Assembly (NCBI GenBank): GCA_948470475.1
Contig: OX419345.1
Location: 5,156,033-5,220,032 of the forward strand
Origin: Galaxea fascicularis
Taxonomy: Eukaryota; Cnidaria; Anthozoa; Scleractinia; Euphylliidae
Direction of reading: 5' to 3'
Length of the DNA stretch: 64,000 nucleotides
Below are positions 1-12,500 of this stretch, in pieces. The position numbers were made by a program, and so were the translations under genes. Positions within the stretch are counted from its first letter, which is position 1, and every line of letters begins with the position of its first letter. Below the pieces are notes generated by a model, which worked only from the letters and a program-made list of their open reading frames with translations, searched no databases and was not told where the DNA came from.

Positions 1-433
1 ACACAGGGTCGCCTTCCATAAGTAGACACTTATAGAACAAAAGGGATAAGCATTTAACACAGGTGTTCAATTTTTACTCAAATGTGTCCAAATGTGTCCA
101 AATGGATCATCTTTTTTTCTTAATCCCGCCCATAAAGATTTATCCTCTTTTTAAGCCGATCTCCTTTTCTGATCGAAGTAATTTGACTCCGCTACGCGAC
201 TGCGATCACGAACAAACATACATGGGAAATTATAACGGAATCTGTGGACTGGATAATAAGTACTTGACAAATGAGACTATTGTAGTCAACAATATACAAA
301 GATTATAAAAATGCACATGTTTGAGCAAGTTCTCGCCACAAACGAGACATTTTAACTGTTTGAAGAACAGTTTCCAATGAAAGTATAATTAAGGATGCAT
401 TTGACTGGATAAAATGAAAGTTACAGAACTCAC
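1..433. other. Intron of MYO18, truncated by the window edge
   Basis: The donor GTGAGT of exon 16 reads leftward from 433. No motor-like coding segment is visible on the minus strand. A short direct duplication of AAATGTGTCC sits at about 80-102. Confidence 0.6.
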
Positions 434-534
434 CTTCTTTTCGTCCAATACCGGGCCTGTATTCCTGAATTGATTCCCAGCGAGAATATCAAATCTTCGT
501 CTGAATTCGCCAAAAGGCATGTGCTCAGGAAACC
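434..534 (-). CDS. MYO18: MYO18 exon 16: start of converter (last exon in window)
   Basis: Codon 1193 completed, then 1194-1226. [20 protein letters not shown] matches MYO18A [20 protein letters not shown], the SH1-converter junction. Acceptor GCAG, donor GTGAGT at 433-428. The next exon is not found in the remaining 433 bases and should lie outside the window. Confidence 0.94.
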
Positions 535-3500
535 CTGCGGCAAACCAATATCGATGATTAACCAAGTTTAGAAAATCAGTAAACGGAAATAGAAAGTTGA
601 GGGAGTTAGGATTCACTCATAAACAAAGCTATCGCCAGCTAAGACAAATGCTGTCGGCGAAATTTCACAACTACAGCAACCATTAGCAACTGCTAAATTT
701 GTTATTAATACCGTATTCAAACTTGAGAATGTAGGATTTCACTGCAACGGCCTCTCTGAAGGTGATATCCGTTCTCGAAGGCATGCTAACGCAACAAGTG
801 TTCACAATGCTGTCGTTTCGTGTCACCAAAGCATCACCACAGCATTTTTGCGCACAAAAAGCCGAAGTGCCCTGCCAGTGTCTAAATAGATTCAACCTTT
901 TTGCACTCTGCGGTTTCCGTCACACACGAATGACCAAGTATCACAAATTACAGGGCAAACACCCTTGAAGTCACTAAAAATATCTTCAAAAACAACTTGT
1001 CTTATGGTATGTCGTCATACTTTACAAAACACATGTGTTTACTCCGACATCACTTTATCTAAATAATTTTCGCGGCCACTAAGCATCTGACAATTTTTGG
1101 GAAGAAATAGGTTGCAAATGAACAAGCAAGGCATAGCTTTTGTTTCTTCATATCGCCGAGTCAGGATAAAACGCATGGATAGACAAGAACTTTAAACAGT
1201 TCAAGCAAAAGTTACCTAACTGTTGTTTGCAGTCGTGCCTTTAAATGCGAAACTAGAAACGAAGTCTCAAGGAGCCTCCAAAAGAATCAGATTTTCAAAC
1301 GTTGTTTTAATCAAATAGGGCAGACATAATTTGTCAAACCAAATTCTGAGGTACACCGAGTTCAGTTTCCCTTGTCGGTATCGGTAGATCTAAGTATTTA
1401 ATTTTGCGTGGAGGTTTTGGAAGTTAATCCCGTATAAAATAACATAAAAGGGGAAGTTGTATTCTAATAATTTCATTTGAATGACCACACAAAAGGATTT
1501 CGACCACTACCAGAATTAATGAAGAACATCATCGAAAAATACCTCATCGAGGTCACACTTAAATGGGCACATTTGAGGATCACAGTTAAACTTGAAATCC
1601 ACCTTGCACAGCAACAAAAAGCAGCAAATGAAAGAACTGCTCAAAACCTTTCATTTCATACATGAAAGGTCAAACTGCAGGTTAAGTCATCTTCCGCAGC
1701 GACAAAAAAGCACCAGTGTCGCTCAGTGGCCGGTCGCTTCAATTGAATATTTACACTGTAAGATGTCAACGAGACTCAAAAGAAAGAACAACTTTGCAGA
1801 GCATAAACGACGCCAAAGGAATGTCATTGCTACTCACTAGGTTTCATTTGTATGGTCAGACTTAGGATTTCATCCACAGACTAAAAAGTTCGGACCACTT
1901 CGTACATCATGATATCAAGCACAATGTACAACAATATATACAATGGCTAAACATCTCACACTCTACAAGGTTTTATCCTCAGCTAGATCAACACTATCTA
2001 GTATGAAACGATTAAAGAAAAGTTTCCAAACCTCAGAGAGATTCACAAGTTTACTCTAAACGAGAACAAAGCTCTCTTCAACGCCGTGTCGATAGATTCC
2101 TCTAAATCGTTTTGTAACATGCTCTCGAATATTTTTCACGGGGCTTCGTGATAAATATTGCTTCAGAAAATGATAGGCCAATCAGAAAAAATGTACTGTT
2201 TGTTGTAATCAACCAGGTGAAAAACCAACATCAAATATGATTTCCCTTGCCCACCGACCCGCTCTTGGCATCGGCAGCCAAGCAAGACTCACTGGTTGTT
2301 TTCGCTGAGGTTGCTGTAACCGGCAACAAGAGATTCTTCAGTTTGTACTCTATTAACGACACTATTGGACACTAATAAAGATTTTCCTGAAGCCCTTACA
2401 CGCTGTTTAAACCCGTTTTTCCGAGTCACCCACGGAATGTTTGGCATATCCGCCGAACGTGCATAGAGCAAAACCACAGATTAAGATCGTAGTTAACGGC
2501 GATGGTGACCTTGTTTGAGTGCTTTGGAAAACACGTCACTTTCCGCTGCCGACAACGCTTGGTAAAACGCTATTCACATGCAAAAACTACGGTAAACGTA
2601 GCATTGTAGTGCTAAACCACAAAAATATACAGGTTCTTTCTTTTCTTAAAATACCAAACAACAAAAATTTTAATATGAAAATTGCATTTCAAGAGACATA
2701 CATCAAACACTTCGGCATCAACCTAATCTGCCCGCGCGTGGTCAGCGCTGTTTCACGGCAATACGATTACTATTTGATGCGATAAGAAGATCGGAGCACA
2801 CGCCATTCCCTCATTTGCCAAATCCTGAGGAGAGGGGCATGGGGCAACTCCAATGTTTGTCCAACGCGCGCAAACTCAACAAGTAGAAAACACAATCGCC
2901 GACAAATTCTAGTAAAAATAACCTACAATTTACACAAGCGATTTAAAGTCTGAAGTTTCATTTACTATGTCATCTAAAAAAGGCCTCTATAAACCGCCCG
3001 TTTAATCACACAAAGGTCAAAAGGGAAGACATATTTTATCAAAAAATAAGCTCAGTTGTCACAGTATAATTGATGGCCACTCCAAACAAGCGAATTCAAG
3101 TGGTATTACCAAAGACCATGTCCGGATTAGTGGAAAAGCAACTGCTTACTAGCCGTCTGCACTTTTCAAGCCAAGTCAAGGTCGCCAAAAAAAAATAAAG
3201 TGATGTCATCAACATTCTGATGCATCCAACATCACTACGTCGGGTAAAATTACTTCACGCTGATATTTTCTCCGAAATGCTTCAACAAGTAACAGAACAT
3301 TCGATCACTGAAAGGAATCCACACAATATGCAAAGGAAGGAAGGGGGAACATACAATATTACAACATATAGAAAACCGTCGCAGCTTGTAAGGCATTCAC
3401 GCAAGAATTAGCGAACTCTCAAACTGACCAACAACGAGTGACACAAAATGCAAGCAAGCAAAGAAAAAACATGTTTTAACACCACACTGGAAAACATTCA

Positions 3501-6500
3501 AGAATCTGATTGTCTCCCCGTTTATGCGTACCGAACACCCCCCCCCCCTCCGCCCCGCCCCTCCCTCCCAAACAAAGAAAAGAAAATTTGCTTCCAAAAC
3601 ATACATTTGTGCTCTGAACTTTTCTTCGTGAGGATTTTTCCTCTCACCGCAAAAATTTGCGTGCGCTCTAAAAAGGAAACTATATTAACAGCAATATTTC
3701 CTTCATGTTTCAGGCTTTTTGTACCGGCTTTTAGTTGTATTTGCCCTTTGATATAACCTTGTTCGAAAGCACCTTATTTTCACCGATTTTTGGAATTTCG
3801 CGAGGTGCTATTTTCGTGATGAAAAACACTAACGCTTTATATTTTGCAGACAAACGGCCGTTCATTTTTCAATTATCAACTGCCACAGGCCACCCACCTT
3901 GTCGGTGTATCCTAACGGCATCCAACATTTCTGCGGACCTGAGCTGTGTTCTGACCAGCGGCACATTCAACGAGGATATCTCTTTCCCAGTCCTACTCCC
4001 AAATTGGGCATCACTACTGTCCACCTGGCCAGCGGTATCGACTGGCAGAATGCAGCGCACGAAGTTGACCTTCGTCTTTCGAATAGCATCCAAAATAGTG
4101 TCCTGGGAACAGAGTAAAGTTTAAGTAATGCATCAAGGGCATTACAGTGAACTCAAGAAACAAAGTTTTCGCTTATGCCGTTTGACTGATAACGAATACT
4201 GCTATGCATTGATTGTCTTCTTTAATCTTTCCAGACAACAATGCTTCATTCTTGAGTGTTAGCTGATCACAGCTTCTGTTGGATAAACTGTTCTTATTAC
4301 ACGACTTAGGCAGTCAGAGGGCCAATAACTAAAATCGACCAATAAAATTGCTCTACTGCCAGTCCGATATTCCTAAGTATTGGACCGAGCATTGTCCGGA
4401 ATGATCCCGCGTTGTCTTCAGTCGTGTAATAAATCTCTTATTAAACAAGCTTGCTCGGGACCGTACTGGGAGCTACGAGATAGTAGATCTGTGGAAGTGT
4501 GTTAAAGATGAAGACCAAATTTAGTTTTGGTGAAACAGGGCAGGAGGAAGGTTCCATTCTGTTTCCATTCGTGTTATCGCGTAAGCAATACGGACCTTTA
4601 GCAAAGACGACGAGAACGTGAACGTTGACGACTGGAAGTCAAGAAATCGACATTAGGTGGTAATGCGCATGCCTGCATGTCTACAACTCGTCGTCCACAT
4701 GTCGTTCAGGACGCCATTTCGGGGCATTTCACGTCGTGCGGTGAACGTGAGTATTTTCTGTAATGTTTTCACATGTTTTGTTACTTTCCTCGGACAGTAT
4801 GTGGATTTCTTAAGACGTTTGGCTTCTTGAAAGATTTTAGAAGAACCAAGACTTGTTTCTGCGAGTTACAATGAAAATAAACTCAGTTTTCTATCGCTTT
4901 GCAGATCTTCCCTTACGGTCTTGGATCGCTTACCACGAAAAGATGGAACAAGGTAAGTCTTCTCTTAAACGTGAACAAGACAAGTTCTTTGCATTTTTTC
5001 TGGGCTTTCGATGCTTAGAATTGCAGTTTCTGTTGTATTCTAAATGTTTCTACATTTGAAAACAAAAACATGCGGTAAACTAAAAGGTCACAATCACTCA
5101 ATTATTGTTTACTATCTTATCGCTGTCGGCTAAACTTCAGAATACCCGGCCACTTATTTGCATGTGAATAGTGTGTATTGTTATCTGTCTCGTCCTGATG
5201 CCTTTTTCGCATGAGGATCTAACTTTTGTAAAGCAATCCTGTAATAAAATTTAGCTGGGGTTTGATGATGGCATAAATAGTTCTCGCACTTACTGGTTAG
5301 CTTCTTTCGTAAACAACGTAAATTTCTCGCTCGATCCAGTTTCGCTTGGTAATCTTTCCCGACATTTGTACGCAAAGAAGGCTTGATAATTTTGCTGGAT
5401 TCTACGTAAACCACTGCTTTAAAAGAAACCATTTTCGAAAGAGTTAGTGATTATTCTCAACTTTGTTTCAGTCTTCGTTCACCACGCCTTAACCCGCTAA
5501 AGCTTTTATTTTTCCCGCAGTGAACTAAAGTCTCGACCCAGTGCCCTAACTGATATAGACGTCGACGTTCACGTTTTTGTCCTCTTTGCTAAAGGTCCGT
5601 ATTATTTCGGTGGACTGGTACGAGTAATGTGGCACGGTTGTGGCCTGGTAAGAGCAACATGGCGGCTTGGCAGTTACGGAAGAAATAGAGTTTTGAAATG
5701 ATCAGTGCAGTCGTGGGAAGATGGCTTTCTGTACCTGCGTTCTAGGTCAGAAAAGTAAATTGTTGGGAAAAAAAAAGAAGGGAATACTTCACTCATACAG
5801 GTACGGATGCTTTCTTGTATACGGAACGAGAGTAGTGCAATTTTTCAGCATAGAAATGTCCATACCATGCATTTATTTAAATTTTTATTTTAAAAAGGAA
5901 GGGGAAATGTTTGGCCACTACAATTTGCCCTCTGGCGACCAAAAATTTATATTTGATCGCCAGTTGGCGCCCACATAAAAAAGCTAATTTCGGACCCCGT
6001 ATACTGAGGGTGACTTTTAGAAACCATAGAAAAATTCTATTGGTGGAACTGACATTCAAGTGATAGTCCAATCATTCACAATTACTCCTACTATCAATGC
6101 ACAAAGGCGAGAATGAGAATGATTTTTGCCTGCACATAACGAGGATTGAAATTAATCGTAACTTGAAACAATTAGCCACTTTTTTTCAAGTTCTTCCCAT
6201 TAATTTCCCATTAACAAGGAACAAAAAAGGTAAAGCTGACCAGGGTTAGTTATTTCTAAGACAAATTCTGTCAGCATACAGTACCGCTCAAAAGTAAGTT
6301 ACCACCGTCGCGCGCTACGCGAATCGCTTGATAGCCAGAATAAACACCGAAATAACAAATAATAAAGAACTAGAAGAACACTTGGCCTGGAAGGCGAGGT
6401 CTTTAAATATCATCCGTCCATTTCAGGTAGAAATGAGTATTCCGAATAATCGTAACAAATGGCATGTGATTAAACTCTCGTATATTGACCATCAGCATCA

Positions 6501-9500
6501 ATATTTCACTTACCACTTGGTATATTAGTTGTAGACAGTGTGAGTTCTTTTTAATCGCTGTTGGTGTGTTGAGAGTCTTTTTCAGGCTGCGCGATCGAGT
6601 TACACCATCGGCCGCTGAGCGATGTCGTGAGAACATTTCCTTGAGATGGGATCTGAAACCACACAATGCACCTCATGATCGTGGCAGACAAAATGAGACT
6701 CCGCATACACTTCATGCATGTTCTCGCCACCTATCCCTTTGTCTATCTTATCGTACAGCTTGGGAGAATTCATATAAACATCAAGATATTGGTGATCATT
6801 TTCGCTATTCAATTCCAGCGACTTTTATGGTTGATCAAGAATTAACGCCACAGGGAGACACTACACCTGTTAACTGTTAATTCCCGCAGTACAGAAAATA
6901 TGAGGAGACTGGGGCGAGGAATCGTGGGAACGTTTGGGTAGACAAACAGTGCCAAATTTCTCGGTGTATTTATGGCTGTTAAAGTAGCTCTTAGGAAGTC
7001 TATTTCAAACGGTCACCACTACTCCCTGTCTACCAAGACGACACCAGGTCATTCTTTGTGGTGTCTGCAGTGGAACACAGGCTTTCGTCCATCACCCTCT
7101 CATCCAGTGAATTATAAACTCAACGTTTCCAATGTTAAATTTTACTTCGTTAAACTGAGTAACGGAAGTAATTTGTCGTGCTCGCGCTACACGAGTAACT
7201 TCGCAAAATGTAAATAAACTGTCTGACTGTGCAACTTACTTGGAGGACTCTGCCAGGACTGGGTGCGCTTGTTTGACCGCTGCATGCTCGCGGGCGACCT
7301 TAAGCCAGCCACGTGCATTATACAGTACAGGTAAACTGCCTTGACAGTGGTTGATGTAAAATGTGTCTTTAAGCGACCCTTGCTTTACCCACGTGTCCTC
7401 TGTAAAACAAAACAAACAAAATGGTTTAAGCAAACAAAAGTGAGCAAGTGTCAAGTGTCAGCAAGAACAAAAGTCATGAATCAAGAGGAAGGGAATGAAC
7501 ATCATAAGGGCAAACTCATAAGCCATTTATATTGATAATTGATAACTTCCATGCATGCTTCTGAGTAATTTCTAACAAACAAGTAATTCTAACAAGAGAT
7601 ATGAGTCGAGCGTAGGCATAAGCACGAGCGAGTGAAAGCAAATGAAAGCGAACATGTATCCAAGCAAACAGCAACCTCGCTCCCAGGGTCTCTCTTCTTC
7701 CCGTCCCGTGGGAGCGAGGTTGAGCAAACAGAGGAAGAAATTAAATTGATGCTGTGTATGCCACTAATTTGTTTTTTACTCCGACAAAGAGATACAGGCG
7801 GTAGCACTTGGGTCATTTATTAAACAGTGTCACAGAGTGTCATATTATACACACTGTAAAATGACATTTACATGTAGCATCGAGGTTCCCATTTCACCAA
7901 AACCACAGTCCGGGTCTTTGGCAAAATTTAAATGAATGGACGAGAGCGCAAGCAGGCGCAAGGTTTCAAGAGAAGAGAACTTTGCAAAATGGGAGAGAGT
8001 GTATTACCTCTTTCACGGGAATATATGAACCCACAGTTGACCTTCTCCTAACGTGATTGGCTTCATAGCTCAGTTGGTTAGAGCATCGCACCGGTATCGC
8101 GAGGTCACGAGTTCAAACACCGTTGAAGTCCTGAATTTACGCAATTGCATTAATTTGCATTCACAACTGCGAGGATCATCCTTCATTTCATTTTACTTCC
8201 GCAGCTCATACATGATTTGGTTTATATACATCATTAACAGTCTGGTAGCACCTAATAGTCTAACGGATGAAGACTACACTTACTCTCATTGCAGTGATGC
8301 ACATACAGTCTTGCCAGAAAACTGCTGTCGTTTGCTCCTGGAAAAATGGATTCTTCATCTAGGATCCATAACAAGCCCTTCTGTTCGCTTCTCAGGTCTA
8401 AAGTTGAACCTCTTGTCTAAACAGGCAAACAAACGTAAATAAAAAACCATCGCTTTCATCAACTGATGCCACAGCAAGAATTTGTAGGTCGGCGATCGAT
8501 TTCCCCTCCCTTTTGGGGGCTCAAAAAGACATGCAGACGAGGTTAAAATGTCAAAATAATGCGAAAAGAAAACGACCCAGCGGCCATGTTTGCACGGTAA
8601 GGTCTGGCACATGCTTCCGAAATGATAAGGACGCTTACAGGCAAAACAATCGACTCCTTCGTGACTGATGCCTGATTTTCCTGTTGTGATAAAACAGCCA
8701 TGTGGCTTGTTAGAGAGTTTTGAATCATCTCCTTTTTCAAGGTTGTTAAACTACATTTTCGACTCCAAGGAAAACACTGCCTCTGTACGCATCGATTACA
8801 CTACCTCCAAGGGTAGTACTCGGGCACCGTTCCCGGTCACGGGAACTTGTCTGAACAGGCTTTCATGTGTTCCCGTGTTTTTTTCCCGTGTTTCCCTACG
8901 ATGCAGTCACAAAAATAGCGGCAATATTGCGGAGTACTCAAAAAGATAAACTGGGCACCAAGCCTTCTGCACGAGTGTGAACATCCTCCGTCCAGGGCAC
9001 TGAGGTGTCTAGACAGCGTCCTTTTTAGTGCCGCGGAACGGGCACTTAGTCTGAACGGGGCCTTAAATGCCACAAGCATCCCATCGAGGGCAGCAAACAC
9101 GCACTGAGTAAAGCAAGTTGTTAGAGTAAAATAGGTGTTAAAACAGATATACATACCACTCCTTGAGCAGCTTTATCAAATACAGCGACAACAGGATCAG
9201 GTGAGGTAGCCACACTTTCAAAACTGCAATCTATGTTTTCCTAGAAAAATACAAATTATAGAAAAAGTTCGGTTACACTGGTTCTAACTTTTTACTATGC
9301 GGAAGAAATAAAAAAAAGTGAAGACTTAAACCACTAAAATCTAAATTTCTACCTAATTACAAATTAAAATCGTGAGTGGCGGCTAAAAGCATATTACTAA
9401 TTCAAAACTTTAAGGTCGGGTCACACTAGGCGACAAGTCGCTGCGATAGGTCTCTGCGACAAGTCGCTCCGTGTGTACTGTCTGCAAAATAAGTTGCGAC

Positions 9501-12500
9501 AATGCTGCTTTCGCTGTTTTTGTCTCTGCGATCAGTCGCGCGAATTCAAACTGGTTTGAATTCATGCAGCTGATCGCAGCGACAAAATTCTGCGGCAGCG
9601 ACAATGATTTTCACAAAAATTCACCATGTCACACGAGGCGTTTTGTTGCAGCGACTTGTAGCCGCTACGTGTCGCAGCGACTTGTCGCCTAGTGTGTCCC
9701 GACCTTTACATATTTCTGGACCAAATAACCACTTAACCTTTTAAACAACACCAACGCACGTGCGGGGTGTTTCCGTTATTTTGCAAAATGAAACAAGCAT
9801 TTCTATACAACTTCAAGTGTTGCGCTTTTGTGAGAAAAAGCCATAAAATAGAAGTATACACATGAAAGCAGTCTTTTAGTACCTGTGAATACCGCTCCAT
9901 CTGAGCAGCGAAGACGGTGTCGTGGAAGAACTTTTGAAGTCTCTCGTGCTCATAGTTGTGGCACAAATCATCAAACAGAGCCCCGTCAGTTTTGCCTACA
10001 GATGCAGGGTTTTGAAAGCCGGGAGGATCCAGTACATGTATTGATGTGACACTCCGTACGCTATTACACTGAAGAGATCTACAATGTGAAAAAATCACGA
10101 GTAAACAAGGGTATGGTGTAAGTGAGGTTCACACACACAAACCCAGATTCAAATGACAGTACAAGATGTAAAGTCTTCGTTTCATTCGACCAGCGGTCTT
10201 GAAACGAGAGCGACTCTGACGACTCTGACAAGATCTAATACAGAAGTCCGAAAATATTGGACTTCCGGTTGAACTGCGCATGGTCAGAGTTCAGCGCCAT
10301 TTTGAATTTCCGTTTTAGTTCCGGCCGTTTGATATTCCGGTCTTTTCATATCCGCTGTTCACATATGATTTCTTTCATATGCATCATTCACGGTCGTTTG
10401 TATTGTTTGAAAAACCAATGATAATCGTAATCCCAACGGATCTTTCCAGAGTCGCTAGTTTCCTTGAGTTTGCGCAGTAAAGAACGAAGATTCGACATAT
10501 GACTGACATTGATGGCAGCACAAGCCATGTTCACAAGCACTGCCTGTTTGGCGAAATCTTCAAAGATGGTGGAAACCTCACGTTTCAATTGTATGTGAGC
10601 TTGCGCTTGAGGAGGCGTTTAGTGAAGCAAGCGTCACTACACATACTTAGAAAAAATCACCTGCTCTTTCACTTGGTTATTCTCACCAAAATCACGGCCG
10701 GAGTAAAAGAAAATGGCATGGAGCTACAATGTATGCTTTGAGACTAAATGGTTAAGTAACTTATGCAAAAATATAACGCAAGTTCAAGAAAAACGAAAAA
10801 CAACCTAAACTTTGACATATGCCTAAACGGGGCACTATAATGGAGATTTTACTGAGTTTAGGTATAACACGTCTTAAAACCGTTTTAATGTCACTGCTCG
10901 TACCAGACCTACTTCTGTAAAACGGTAAGTATAAGTAATATTATACACTGTATATTGAAGTTTGACGATTTGTTCAAACCAGGCTGTCTCAGAGGCGATT
11001 TCTTTTTTCAAGGATTAACCTCCATCCGTAGCGACATGCGACAGCAAATGGCTTCATTGATGCAAAATACCCTTTGGCAACGACACGCCAGCATATTGTT
11101 TGGGGCTTTCAATGATAACAAGACATCTTGGATTTTTTTAAATGAAGCTAGAATTCGTACAGTAGAAGTGTACTGCTCCTTAAAGGGGCAGTGCCACGCT
11201 ATTTGAGCCGTACTCTAAAAAGCTAAAAACGCTTTTGCATCAACGGAAACCAAAAAATAGTGCTCACGTTTCGTTAACAAGAACCATATTAGTGCACTGA
11301 AACCATTTTTTCTCATCTGCATCTAAGGATGGCGAGGATGGAAATGGATTGAAACTTGAAAAAAATTGCCAAGTTTTTCAAGTTTGGACACGGTGTATTC
11401 CAAAAATTGCCAAAAATTTCGCGTGGGTGATTTCCTGGTTAAAATTAAGTGTTCTTTTTGGTTCGTCAGGAAGGTTGTTTGTTACCTGTGACTGTAAGTA
11501 CCAAGTTTCAATTTCCAGCCAGTTATGACCTAAAAAACGCAAAATTGCCGTGACAGTGCTCCTTTAAGGCCTTCACTTGCTATAACGTTCCAGCACTTAC
11601 CTGTTAATGAACCTAATAAGTGCAGCAAACGCCTCTTGATACAACCCCATGGCAAAGCCCTCCAGTGCTTCAATGTACTGCAGTGCCGTAGCTTTAGCTT
11701 GCTTCTCTGGAGTGTTGTCAGCAGAGCTGGATGGACTCAGGCTGGAAGGGCTTTTGGATTGGCTCGATCGACGCATTCTTATCGTGAACTGGTTAATAAT
11801 GGGAGGAGCGAAGATGATCTCCGTGATTTCTTCCGGCGTAGTGCCCAAGACCGCTGCAGCTTTCTGCACTGCAGCGGGATTGGCGAAGAGAGGTTTGTTG
11901 TCTGCACCTTTACAGTGAAAGGAAACAAAACAAGAATCATCATTCACATGGTGCGGTTTTCAACTGAATGCCGAAAGTAATAGGGTTCTCGGTACCGTTT
12001 TAAACTACCGGATTCATAGGATAAACAAGCGGACGTCAGACTCAAACAATGAACCATCAGACGTTACCACCGGACTTTTCATGTCAAACAACCGGACATC
12101 CGGCCTCAAACGAAACCCCTGAAGTACAGTAATTCGCGTTTTCTTTGGTTTTGTTTTACTTCTGTCTGTGATTGGTCAGGAAAACTCGTTCCATTTTCTT
12201 AACCAATGAAAAGCAATACCAAACCCAATCGTGACTTGCACGCGCTCACTTTCCCGCGTTTAGCGCCAGTCACATTTTGCTTCGAATTCTGATTGGTTCA
12301 TTGGGCTGTTTGCGCCTGCTGTGACTGGTTCGGTTTTACGACAATGGCCCGATTTATACTAAAGACGGATCATCCGTCTGGGACGAACTTGGGCAAAGAA
12401 CGATAGTTCGTCTGATAATTCGTCTGCGTATAAATACGAGCAAACAAACGGATTATCCGTCCAGACGAACTATCTGGATAATTCGTGTTCATCGACGAAT

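Noticed and set aside
3448..4124. Plus-strand frames opposite MYO18 exon 15
   Set aside because: Shadows of the coding exon and a C-rich run.
5181..5432. Minus frame inside the 4587-5603 element as transposase
   Set aside because: 83 residues with no catalytic DDE pattern or known motif.
8059..8131. Candidate functional tRNA gene
   Set aside because: The T-arm is decayed (GTTCAAACACC), the anticodon stem has a mismatch, and head and tail sequences recur at 26588-27040; it belongs to a repeat.
8805..9062. MITE in MYO18 intron 11-12
   Set aside because: CCCGTTCC-like words occur at both ends but convincing paired termini and flanking duplication were not found.
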